From JBCDIQ01 sp039024295 (GTDB lineage: Bacteria; Bacteroidota; Bacteroidia; J057), in contig JBCDIQ010000307.1 of NCBI GenBank assembly GCA_039024295.1, positions 1 through 7,375 of the forward strand: a stretch of DNA of 7,375 nt, written 5' to 3'. Shown here in pieces: positions 1 to 6,039 of this stretch (the stretch's first letter is position 1; every line of letters starts with the position of its first letter). Position numbers and translations under genes: made by a program. Under the pieces are notes generated by a model, which was not told the DNA's origin, did not search any database, and worked only from the letters and a program-made list of their open reading frames with translations.

Positions 1-97
1 AATGGGTACATATATCGTATCCCCGGTCTAAAAAAGCCATTTGTGCATTAAGAGAGTTCACCATGGCAATTCTTACAGGATAGGAAGGTTCAGCAAA
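1..97 (-). pseudogene. Continuation of the left M48 gene beyond its TAG, running off the window
   Basis: Read in the same frame directly after the TAG at 98-100, this stretch stays open to the window edge and encodes RIAMVNSLNAQMAFLDRGY. The right-hand paralog has RMAMVNSMNAQLAFYERQY at the matching place (residues 368-386), so this is the ancestral C-terminal region and no frameshift is involved. It is untranslated if TAG ends translation and part of a longer protein if TAG is read through. The true end of the gene lies left of the window. Confidence 0.8.
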
Positions 98-1186
98 CTA
101 CGGGAAATACTTGGAACCTGCTATACCATTAATGCGGGTGTCAATATGCGGATGGGTTCCTGTGCTGTCCAAGGTCCGATATAGTCCCAGCCTGATGTCA
201 TGGTCCTTTATTTTTTGCAAAGCTGAAGCCAGGGCCATGGGATTTACGTCAATCATGTTTAGTACTGCCACAGCCCCCGCATCTGCCCGTAGCTCTTGCT
301 CACGGGAATACTTCAACCCCATTCGAACATTGATTTGAAGGGCAATCATACTTGCCAGGGCACTTGTCCCCGAGGTAAGTTCACCAGTAAAACGACGTCC
401 ATTTTTTGCCGACATATACGCCTCTGCCCCAGCTGCGACAACTGTCGCAAGCCCACTCCAGAATTCTGCACTGCGTTGACGTTTAATGGCAGCGTTTATA
501 TTCAACATCGCATGGTCCATGGCAAAATGCGCAATCTCATGTGCCATCACTGCTATCAGCTCGGTCTCTGAATCCAAAATGGATAGCAGTCCTGTGGTAA
601 TGAACATCATTCCATTTGGGAACATGCTCGCATTGGGAATGTAATCCTTGACTACTTTGACCCGTATCCTTCCCGGGCGACCGTCATCGAGGTCATCTGG
701 CATGATTTGATAAGCCAGGCGGTTAAGGTAGTTTTCCAGGTATTCATCCTCATACCTGATGGCATTGTTGTCCAATAACTGAAGGTACTCGAATGCTTCC
801 TCTGCCAGTCCCTGTCTGGTATTCATTTGGAGGCCATTTCTGGCAAGCTGCTCGTAGGAACCACTTCTCAGGGCCTGAACCTTCCAGAATTCATATAAGT
901 CAGCAGGTTCGAACTCAATCCGTTCAAGTCTTTTCAGGGTTGTGACTACTTCCTGCTTATTTGCCCAAAGGCTTACGGTAAAGATTCCTGCTTGGTCTTT
1001 TTGGATATGCCTTAATTCCAGCCTATCACCCGCTCGGACTTCTTTATTTAGGTTTTCAGTAGCTTTTCCAAGTAGCCCCACCTCTACAATTCGGTTGGGG
1101 GAATAAATAGTGGGATCAGCCTCTTCATGTTGAGCAGATACCGAAATTGAAATCGTCAGTAAAATGGATAGGTAAAACCATTTCAT
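98..1186 (-). CDS. Secreted M48 family zinc metallopeptidase, left paralog, cut short by an in-frame TAG
   Basis: A zinc-dependent endopeptidase of the M48 (Ste24/HtpX/BepA-like) group, expected to act in the periplasm or at the envelope; its substrate is unknown. Residues 1-19 form a signal peptide (charged start, hydrophobic core, SAQ end). The zinc and catalytic motif HEIAH is at 216-220, the third ligand is E298 in ExxAD (298-302), and the family's HP...RI motif starts at H345. A hydrophobic helix follows the active site (about 242-260). It starts at an ATG with no Shine-Dalgarno. The gene lies downstream of a paralog in the same direction. The frame stops at TAG right after GSKYFP, where the paralog goes on for over 110 residues, and homologous sequence continues past the stop. 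The peptidase domain is complete, so the product may still be active; the gene could equally be a recent pseudogene. Family assignment is firm; integrity is not. Confidence 0.9.
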   Translation of the reverse strand: MKWFYLSILLTISISVSAQHEEADPTIYSPNRIVEVGLLGKATENLNKEVRAGDRLELRHIQKDQAGIFTVSLWANKQEVVTTLKRLERIEFEPADLYEFWKVQALRSGSYEQLARNGLQMNTRQGLAEEAFEYLQLLDNNAIRYEDEYLENYLNRLAYQIMPDDLDDGRPGRIRVKVVKDYIPNASMFPNGMMFITTGLLSILDSETELIAVMAHEIAHFAMDHAMLNINAAIKRQRSAEFWSGLATVVAAGAEAYMSAKNGRRFTGELTSGTSALASMIALQINVRMGLKYSREQELRADAGAVAVLNMIDVNPMALASALQKIKDHDIRLGLYRTLDSTGTHPHIDTRINGIAGSKYFP

Positions 1187-1237
1187 AAGGGAAAGGGAAT
1201 TTGAAGATTGAATAATTTAGGTAATCAAATATGTCCG

Positions 1238-1245
1238 TCCTGACA
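1238..1245 (-). promoter_or_regulatory. TGTCAGGA leader element of the left M48 gene
   Basis: On the minus strand TGTCAGGA begins 59 nt before the ATG. The right paralog has the same eight bases 55 nt before its own ATG, and both are followed by GGA/GAA-ACA and AT-rich sequence. It could be a shared promoter or operator part, or simply remain from the duplication. No clear TAnnTTTG box was found at a fitting distance; CATATTTG just downstream is one mismatch away. Confidence 0.35.
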
Positions 1246-1287
1246 AAAAGGGAGAGTTAGAATGTTTTTCCAAAAGGGGAAAATAGA

Positions 1288-1380
1288 TTAGTAGTGGTCC
1301 AGAAACTTAATCATTCGGGTGGCCCACTCGTACTCACGGTGATAAAACCTGGTGGAGGCCGCCCCTTGCAGGAAAAGGTC
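1288..1380 (-). other. Open, protein-like extension after the TAG of the right M48 gene
   Basis: In frame after the TAG at 1381-1383 come 30 sense codons and then TAA at 1288-1290. The translation looks like real protein, with segments such as FYHREYEWATRMIKFLDHY rich in aromatic and charged residues, and many third positions are G or C. An open run of 30 codons is expected by chance about a quarter of the time, so composition is the main argument. The best guess is the original C-terminus of the protein, now separated by an amber codon; an ordinary 3' untranslated region remains possible. Confidence 0.45.
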
Positions 1381-2814
1381 CTATCGACTCTGTTCCAAAA
1401 AATTTAGGTATTTGTGAAAGCTTTCTTTTGCCTCAGCTTCTTTTTCAAGCCTTAGGTAAAGTAGCCCTTCCTGTTTGAAAAGTTCAAAAGAGGGCAGGAA
1501 GTCGGTATCTTTTGCCTGTTGGATTACAAACAGTGCCTCTTGATTTTTTTCGGGGGTATTGTATTGCTTCATCAGGCTCTTTGCAACCAGCAGGTAGTCA
1601 TTCTCAGTAGCGAGGCGAGTTCCAAAATTTTTATGGGCAAAGTGTATGCTGACGGCATACTGTCGTTCATAAAAAGCCAACTGAGCATTCATGGAGTTGA
1701 CCATGGCCATTCTGGCGATGTAAGCAGAATCATTGAACCGTTCAGCAGGACCAGATATCTTGCTAATGCGAAGGTTGATATTTGGATGAGTGCTGGGATT
1801 GTAATGATTACTTATGTCCATTTTGAGGTTATGGCGTTTGATTCGCTTCAAGGCAGAGGCTAACGCCATCGGATTGACCTTGATCATTTCAAGTAACTCC
1901 GTAGCACTTTTATCAGCCTCAAATTCTTGTTGTTGGGTGTATGTTAGCCCCATCCGCTCATTGATTCGTGAGGCAATTTCGGTTGAAAGTGATGCTGTTA
2001 CTTGTGTCAGGCCTCCTGCTTGGTACGTTTCATCTTGCGTTGTCATATATATTTCCGCAGAGGCTGCTGCCAGCGTAGCAATGGAACTCCAAAACAGTGC
2101 CCGACGAGTCCGCTGCATGGTGGTATTGATGTTCTGCATGGAATGATCCTCTGCAAAATGGGCAACTTCATGGGCCATAACTGCGAGGAGTTCCTCTTCT
2201 GAGCTCATGGTAGAAAGCAACCCGGTGGTGAGAAACATCATCCCATTTGGAAACATAAAGGCGTTTGGCTTATAGTCCATGACAACTTTGACGCGGACCG
2301 AGCCAGGCCTTCCATCGTCGAGTGGGTCTGGCATAACGCGAAAGGCAAGCCCTTGAAGGTAGCTTTCCAGGTAATCGTCTTCTAAAAGCAGACCTGAATT
2401 GTCAAGCGTCTCGATATAATCGTAGGCTTCCTTCCCAAGCTCTGTGCGCAGGTTTTTTTGTAAGCCATTTTTGATCATGTGGGAATAGACACCACTCTGC
2501 AAAGCCTGAATTTTCCAAAAATCTTTGAGATTGGAAGCCCTGAATTGAATGGTATTTGCCCTGCGGAGGGGAGCCTTAAAGACTTTGCCATTCGCTGTGA
2601 GGTTGATGGCATGATACCCGGTTGGGTCAACAAAAATACGCCGGACTTCGACTTCATCACCGGCTTTTGCACCAGTAGTCAGCCTTTTAGTTAGCGTTCC
2701 TTTAAGTCCCATTTCAACACGAAAGCTGGAATTGGCACCGAGGGATGAACGATAGTTTTGACCAGATGAGGAAAAGGAATGGAGGAGGAATAAGGATAGA
2801 AAAATCCATCTCAT
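1381..2814 (-). CDS. Secreted M48 family zinc metallopeptidase with C-terminal repeat-like helical region, right paralog
   Basis: A zinc endopeptidase of the M48 group, 477 residues to the TAG. Residues 1-19 are a signal peptide (hydrophobic LFLLHSF core, end near SSSGQ), so export is predicted. The domain order is: an N-terminal beta-rich region (about 20-95), the peptidase core with HEVAH at 215-219, E297 in ExxAD (297-301) and H343-P344 of the HP...RI motif, then a helical tail from about 370 to 477 that resembles TPR repeats, as in BepA-type M48 proteins. Over the core it matches the left paralog at roughly every second residue, and the two share the phrase VNPMALASAL. The start is an ATG with a shared leader element upstream; another ATG at 2816-2818 is out of frame. 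It ends in TAG with a protein-like extension behind. The pxp operon ends 97 nt upstream. Substrate unknown; assembly or turnover of envelope proteins is a family-based guess. Confidence 0.92.
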   Translation of the reverse strand: MRWIFLSLFLLHSFSSSGQNYRSSLGANSSFRVEMGLKGTLTKRLTTGAKAGDEVEVRRIFVDPTGYHAINLTANGKVFKAPLRRANTIQFRASNLKDFWKIQALQSGVYSHMIKNGLQKNLRTELGKEAYDYIETLDNSGLLLEDDYLESYLQGLAFRVMPDPLDDGRPGSVRVKVVMDYKPNAFMFPNGMMFLTTGLLSTMSSEEELLAVMAHEVAHFAEDHSMQNINTTMQRTRRALFWSSIATLAAASAEIYMTTQDETYQAGGLTQVTASLSTEIASRINERMGLTYTQQQEFEADKSATELLEMIKVNPMALASALKRIKRHNLKMDISNHYNPSTHPNINLRISKISGPAERFNDSAYIARMAMVNSMNAQLAFYERQYAVSIHFAHKNFGTRLATENDYLLVAKSLMKQYNTPEKNQEALFVIQQAKDTDFLPSFELFKQEGLLYLRLEKEAEAKESFHKYLNFLEQSR

Positions 2815-2861
2815 ACATGAAGGGATTGAAAAATGTTACCTTGAATAGGAATAGTTGTTCC

Positions 2862-2869
2862 TCCTGACA
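2862..2869 (-). promoter_or_regulatory. TGTCAGGA leader element of the right M48 gene
   Basis: The same eight bases as before the left paralog, here starting 55 nt before the ATG. An imperfect palindrome, AGGAACAACTATTCCT on the minus strand, starts inside the element and runs downstream. A role in transcription of both peptidase genes is inferred only from this conservation of sequence and distance. Confidence 0.35.
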
Positions 2870-2877
2870 GAGTAGAT

Positions 2878-2913
2878 AAAACCAGTGCAGATCCTTTCTG
2901 GTCTCACTGTTTT
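2878..2913 (-). terminator. Possible hairpin terminator after pxpC
   Basis: AAAAC-C-AGTG (2878-2887) pairs with CACTGTTTT (2905-2913) with one bulged base, and a small inner stem (CAGA/TCTG) may form in the loop. On the minus strand it starts at the pxpC stop codon and ends in GGTTTTAT, a weak T-tract. It would separate the pxp operon from the peptidase genes. The stem is only moderately stable, so this is a tentative call. Confidence 0.35.
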
Positions 2914-3790
2914 AAAAAAAGCGATTTTCTGGAAGAAAGGCAAATTTAACAGTTCTTCCAGGCATGATCTGGGTAAACTTCATGAGTTCCTTTTCCGGGA
3001 TATAGGCAATTCTGGGGTAGCCGCCCGTCGTTTGACAATCCTGGAGCAATACAATGGGATTTCCAGAGGGAGGTAATTGAATAATTCCTGGAAAAATGGC
3101 TGCTGAGGGCAAATTGGGGGAAGAAACCAGTGAAAGTGTATTGTTCTCCAATACCGCTCCCATTCGATTGCTTTGCTGGGAAATGCTGAATGGGTGGTTC
3201 CGAAATGCGGCTTTGCTTGTTTCATTCAAGAGGTGCCAATCTGGTCCAGGATAGCACCGGACTTCCTGATAAGCGGAATAGTCAGGCACTACCACTTCAG
3301 AAGGCGAAACCGGATCAGACGTTAACTCATTTGCGAAAAATAGGGTATCTCCCTTTTTTAGGTATGCATCGTTCAGTCCGCCCCAGTTGCAAGGAGGGTA
3401 AGTAGCTGCGCTCCCAAGGGACCGGGTCGCCTGAAATCCACCTGCAATTGCCAGGTAAGCACGGGCACCATTTACGGCAAATTTTCCCACCAGTGTATCG
3501 CCACTTTGCACGGGAATTGGCCGATACCGGTCTACGGGAGCGCCATTCAACTGCCAATTAAGGTCGGCACCAGTGAGGACAAGGTGGGTAGCTTCATGAA
3601 ACAACAGCTTCGGACCCAGTAGGTTGACTTCCACTACCGGAGTATTCGGGGGATTGCCAAGTAAGGCATTGGCGGCTGTGAAGGCTTCCCGGTCCAACAC
3701 CCCCGATTGGGGAATCGCCCAGGTGGTCAATCCTTTTCGTCCACTTTCCTGTATGCTTGACAGCAGGCCTGGATGTATCACTTCTATCAT
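2912..3790 (-). CDS. pxpC: 5-oxoprolinase subunit C (biotin-dependent carboxyltransferase/KipA-like fold)
   Basis: One subunit of PxpABC, the prokaryotic ATP-dependent 5-oxoprolinase that hydrolyses 5-oxo-L-proline to L-glutamate in the cytoplasm. From the chosen start the protein has 292 residues, close to the usual 300 or so. Family landmarks are IHPGLLSSIQESGRKG near the start, SGVLDREAFTAANALLGN (29-46), a GGF segment near 117-119, SNRMG (207-211), and PSGNPIVLLQDCQTTGGYP (241-259), the signature near the C-terminus. The ATG at 3788-3790 is preferred over the one 16 codons upstream because family members begin just before this IHPG-like segment and because it overlaps the pxpB stop as ATGA, typical of translational coupling. 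Older annotations call such proteins allophanate hydrolase subunit 2 or biotin-dependent carboxyltransferase; the pxpAB context favours oxoprolinase. It is the last gene of the operon. Confidence 0.93.
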   Translation of the reverse strand: MIEVIHPGLLSSIQESGRKGLTTWAIPQSGVLDREAFTAANALLGNPPNTPVVEVNLLGPKLLFHEATHLVLTGADLNWQLNGAPVDRYRPIPVQSGDTLVGKFAVNGARAYLAIAGGFQATRSLGSAATYPPCNWGGLNDAYLKKGDTLFFANELTSDPVSPSEVVVPDYSAYQEVRCYPGPDWHLLNETSKAAFRNHPFSISQQSNRMGAVLENNTLSLVSSPNLPSAAIFPGIIQLPPSGNPIVLLQDCQTTGGYPRIAYIPEKELMKFTQIMPGRTVKFAFLPENRFF

Positions 3791-4494
3791 GGTGCGTAGG
3801 AGGATAGGGACAGTTGCTGGTCGCGGAGTTCCAGCCATGTGGCTTCTGAAATCTTGGTCAGGCTAAAAGTATCTCCTGGGGCGCACTTCATAGGCGGAAC
3901 CTGGTCTGACTGGAAGCTTACCAGTGGGCAGTTTCCGATTACGTGCCAGCCGCCGGGACTGGCCAGGCCATACAGCCCCAGGTACTTACCTCCAATGGCA
4001 AGGCTCCCCCTGGGGACCTGCTTAGCTGGATGCGTTTTTCTTGGGCAATGAAGTTGCTCAGGTAGGTTATCCAGGTACAAGAATCCCGGTAAAAATCCCC
4101 ACATGCTCAAGCTGAAAGTGGTTTGTAGGAGCTGGTCGATAACTGCATCTTTTGCCAACAGGGTATGTTCACAGACAAATGTCCAATCGGTTCCTTTTTC
4201 AAAGCAGACGGGAAGCACATAGTGACGTTTTGCCTCAGTGAAAGAAAGAAACGAGATATCCGCTAATTGGTCCAGGATCTTGGGAGCTGGGTGTTTGAGC
4301 AGCAGGGCAATCTCATGGGGCGTTGCCACCACCTCCTGGATGGGCTCCAAATATTGCTGTCGGATGTGCAGCCCCATATTGGGAATTAACGCTTGCGAAC
4401 CCTTCTGAGGCTCTGGATGGAGTAGCAGCAGGGTTGGGCCGATCCAAGAGGCTCGAAATTTTAGGTTATTGAGGTGAATGAATCTGGATGCCAT
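3787..4494 (-). CDS. pxpB: 5-oxoprolinase subunit B (KipI family)
   Basis: Partner of PxpC in the PxpABC 5-oxoprolinase. With the start used here it has 235 residues, against about 220 in E. coli. Recognisable parts are SWIGPTLLLL near the N-terminus, matching the family's opening strand; GFLPGFLYLDNLP (133-145); CPRKTHPAKQVPRGSLAIGG (150-169); ASPGGWHVIG (178-187); and PGD at 206-208. The ATG at 4492-4494 is favoured over one at 4537-4539, which would add 15 residues not expected for the family and deepen the overlap with pxpA from 29 to 74 nt. Neither start has a Shine-Dalgarno, so translation probably depends on coupling to pxpA. KipI of B. subtilis also inhibits the sporulation kinase KinA, but with pxpA and pxpC alongside, the enzyme role is the sensible reading. 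Confidence 0.92.
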   Translation of the reverse strand: MASRFIHLNNLKFRASWIGPTLLLLHPEPQKGSQALIPNMGLHIRQQYLEPIQEVVATPHEIALLLKHPAPKILDQLADISFLSFTEAKRHYVLPVCFEKGTDWTFVCEHTLLAKDAVIDQLLQTTFSLSMWGFLPGFLYLDNLPEQLHCPRKTHPAKQVPRGSLAIGGKYLGLYGLASPGGWHVIGNCPLVSFQSDQVPPMKCAPGDTFSLTKISEATWLELRDQQLSLSSYAP

Positions 4495-5218
4495 GCCGTT
4501 GGAGGGATTGGTGTAGCAAAATAAGCATTTTGAGGGCATTGGGCGTATCAGAATGGATGCAGAGCGTTTTTGCCACTAGGCGCTGAATCCCTTTTGCTAG
4601 GGTGGTTATCTGTTGGTTGGAAATGAGGCCTAGCACTTGGCGTTCCATTTCCGGGAAAGAGGCTAGAAGAGCTTTCTTTTGTTTCCTGCTAACCAGTAGA
4701 GTAGGGGAGGCGTACCGGCGATCTGCGAATGCTTCCGGGATAAACGTGATTCCAGCGGATTGATATGCATTCAGGTGACGGGTCCCTGCCATGCCATACA
4801 CCCGTAGGTCAGTGCCATAACTCGATAGAATTTCCAGAAAGGTTTCCAGGTACATTTCGTGCTGCTCCAAGTCATGGTATAAGGCGCCGTGGGCTTTTAT
4901 GTGATGCAATTGGCCCCCTGCTTTTACCACTTTTTCCTGAAGAAAATCTAGTTGCTGCTCTATCAGTTCTCGAAATGCTGGTTGGGATAGCTGATGCGAT
5001 ACCCTGCCAAAATTCTCTCTGTCATCATACCCGGGATGTGCGCCGATGGCCAATCCATGGCGAACGGCAGCCTCCACCGTCTTGAAAATAGTCGCATCAT
5101 CACCTGCATGCTTCCCACAACAAATGTTGCAGGAAGAAATGTAAGGCATTAAGGCTTCATCCTGGTTAGCAGCTCCAATCAGTTCTCCCATATCGCAATT
5201 CAGGTCAATGGATTTCAT
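4466..5218 (-). CDS. pxpA: 5-oxoprolinase subunit A (LamB/YcsF family)
   Basis: The YcsF-type subunit of PxpABC, with a polysaccharide-deacetylase-like barrel; 250 residues, the normal size. Family motifs appear in order: IDLNCDMGE (4-12), SCNICCGKHAGD (29-40), GAHPGYDDRENFGR (59-72), HIKAHGALYHDL (106-117), EAFADRRY (162-169) and CIHSDTPNAL (220-229). The acidic and histidine residues D5, D9, E12, H38, D40, H61 and H110 are all kept. After EAFADRRY the family's usual DG...PR...G pattern reads PT...SR...K, a small oddity. The ATG start places the conserved DLN motif at residue 5 as in E. coli. It is the first gene of the operon. Upstream on the minus strand TTTA (5320-5323) and TATCTTTA (5290-5297) roughly resemble a Bacteroidota promoter, but the match is weak. 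The opposite-strand antitoxin remnant starts 133 nt away. Confidence 0.95.
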   Translation of the reverse strand: MKSIDLNCDMGELIGAANQDEALMPYISSCNICCGKHAGDDATIFKTVEAAVRHGLAIGAHPGYDDRENFGRVSHQLSQPAFRELIEQQLDFLQEKVVKAGGQLHHIKAHGALYHDLEQHEMYLETFLEILSSYGTDLRVYGMAGTRHLNAYQSAGITFIPEAFADRRYASPTLLVSRKQKKALLASFPEMERQVLGLISNQQITTLAKGIQRLVAKTLCIHSDTPNALKMLILLHQSLQRHGIQIHSPQ

Positions 5219-5351
5219 AGGGTAATGGTTAACTAAAAATGGCTAGTTCTACCTGCAACTTGATAAGAACATACGATCCTAATTGCTGATAAAGATAAAA
5301 CATTGGAAAAATGTCCCCGTAAATGATGATAAGGTATTAACTTAACGTTTA

Positions 5352-5547
5352 ATGACTGTCTTTCAATTATATACACAACTTTCAAGTCTTCCTGAAGAAT
5401 TTCGAAAAAAGGCAATGGATTACATTGCAGCATCAGGTCAAAAAGAATAAAAAGGATCCAGGGAGAGTGCCAGGATTAGCCAAAGGGTTAATCAAGATGA
5501 AAGATAACTTTGACGATCCAATAGAAGATTTTCAGGATTACCGATAA
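5352..5547 (+). pseudogene. Frameshifted DUF2281-type antitoxin gene
   Basis: The ATG at 5352 opens MTVFQLYTQLSSLPEEFRKK, the typical N-terminus of small DUF2281 antitoxin-like proteins (…LY.KLSSLPE.L…), but the frame hits TAA at 5448 after 32 residues. Switching to the +1 frame from about 5437 gives DPGRVPGLAKGLIKMKDNF and then DDPIEDFQDYR with TAA at 5545-5547, which is the typical C-terminus of the same family (KGLIKM..DFD.PL.DF.DY). A one-base insertion or two-base loss in the A-rich stretch around 5437-5447 explains it. The joined product would be about 65 residues, normal for the family. The gene is divergent from pxpA. The family is recognised from memory of its conserved ends; no search was run. 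Confidence 0.72.
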
Positions 5548-5637
5548 ATGAAATTTCTTGGTCCTTTGACAACTACCTTAATTCTCTTATTCAGCGTGTC
5601 ATTTGGATCAGGATATGAGAAATACAACAAGGTGTAA
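5548..5637 (+). pseudogene. Probable decayed toxin partner (PIN/VapC-like start)
   Basis: The ATG follows the antitoxin stop with no gap (TAAATG), the usual layout of toxin-antitoxin pairs. The frame gives only 29 codons, beginning MKFLGPLTTTLILLFS and ending in TAA. PIN-domain toxins paired with DUF2281 antitoxins usually begin like MK.LLDTHT.IWF.., so this could be a damaged copy: the catalytic first aspartate is missing and no PIN body follows in any frame. A short chance peptide cannot be excluded. Confidence 0.35.
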
Positions 5638-5765
5638 AAATTTGATTTCCTGAAAATTATTAGATGTCTCGACGAGCTACTTACTTATGGCAACTTTTTC
5701 AACATTATGATTATCAATGCGTTATTGATGGAGGTTGTAGAGCAATGGTAAGAAATTAGGGATGT

Positions 5766-5792
5766 CCGACTTTTTCATCGATAAAAAGTCGG
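5766..5792. repeat. Perfect 10-bp hairpin, CCGACTTTTT / AAAAAGTCGG
   Basis: CCGACTTTTT at 5766-5775 and its exact complement at 5783-5792 enclose a 7-nt loop. The T-rich side faces the loop and no T-run follows on either strand, so it does not look like an intrinsic terminator. It may be the end of a small mobile or interspersed element or a protein-binding site. Confidence 0.6.
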
Positions 5793-5833
5793 CAAAAATC
5801 TACCCCAAACAATGCTTCCTCCCACCGTCCTTC

Positions 5834-5857
5834 GCCTCCCCCGCTGTTTGGGGAGGC
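5834..5857. repeat. Perfect 8-bp GC-rich hairpin, GCCTCCCC / GGGGAGGC
   Basis: GCCTCCCC at 5834-5841 pairs exactly with GGGGAGGC at 5850-5857 around an 8-nt loop. The stem is stable and far more GC-rich than its surroundings. Hairpins of this CTCCCC...GGGGAG kind recur between genes in many bacterial genomes, so this is a candidate extragenic palindrome. No second copy lies in the window. Confidence 0.5.
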
Positions 5858-6039
5858 CAACGCGCATGTTTTTCTGTGAAAATTTGGGCATGGACGATTA
5901 ACAAGCACTACTCCTCCTTGTCAGCCGATCCTAGGACTCTTCGATCTGCACAGCAGTAGCTCATAGGGCGTTATCCATACTGGACATTACAGCGACTATT
6001 TCACCCACATAATTTGTAAGCGTACCCATTTCATTTTTC

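Larger units (their letters stand above)
5638..6039. other. Gap of about 400 bp with no convincing gene
   Basis: Between the toxin remnant and the transporter stop codon no frame on either strand shows a recognisable protein. In the frame of the toxin remnant there is an open run after its stop (5638 to about 5755, containing DELLTYGNFF) that I cannot assign and that may be chance in AT-rich sequence. Two perfect hairpins sit at 5766-5792 and 5834-5857. No terminator with a T-run was found behind the transporter gene. The stretch looks like decayed or inserted sequence dividing the transporter from pxpA. Confidence 0.5.

Noticed and set aside
1262..1284. TTTTCC...GGAAAA hairpin between the two peptidase genes as a terminator
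   Set aside because: A 6-bp AT-rich stem with no T-run after it on the minus strand.
98..1383. TAG reassigned genome-wide to an amino acid
   Set aside because: Only one firm and one suggestive case are visible, the transporter TAG shows no useful continuation, and no suppressor tRNA is in the window; local decay or readthrough is simpler.
3791..3838. Upstream ATG for pxpC adding 16 residues
   Set aside because: Family proteins start near the IHPG segment and the ATGA overlap supports the inner start.
2912..4494. Urea amidolyase or allophanate hydrolase genes
   Set aside because: The folds are shared, but there is no biotin carboxylase or amidase domain, and the adjacent pxpA points to 5-oxoprolinase.
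4495..4539. Upstream ATG for pxpB adding 15 residues
   Set aside because: The extra residues are translated from within the pxpA end, are not expected for the family and have no ribosome binding site.
5233..5433. Minus-strand open frame between pxpA and the antitoxin remnant
   Set aside because: It lies opposite the recognisable antitoxin N-terminus and over the pxpA upstream region; no protein features.
5762..5959. Plus-strand open frame of 65 codons spanning the two hairpins
   Set aside because: Its codons simply read through both inverted repeats, the composition is unlike a protein and no family is recognisable.
5961..6029. Minus-strand 22-codon peptide beginning MGTLTNYVGEIVAV, just after the transporter stop
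   Set aside because: Looks somewhat protein-like but is very short, lacks any family signal and the frame behind it is broken by stops.
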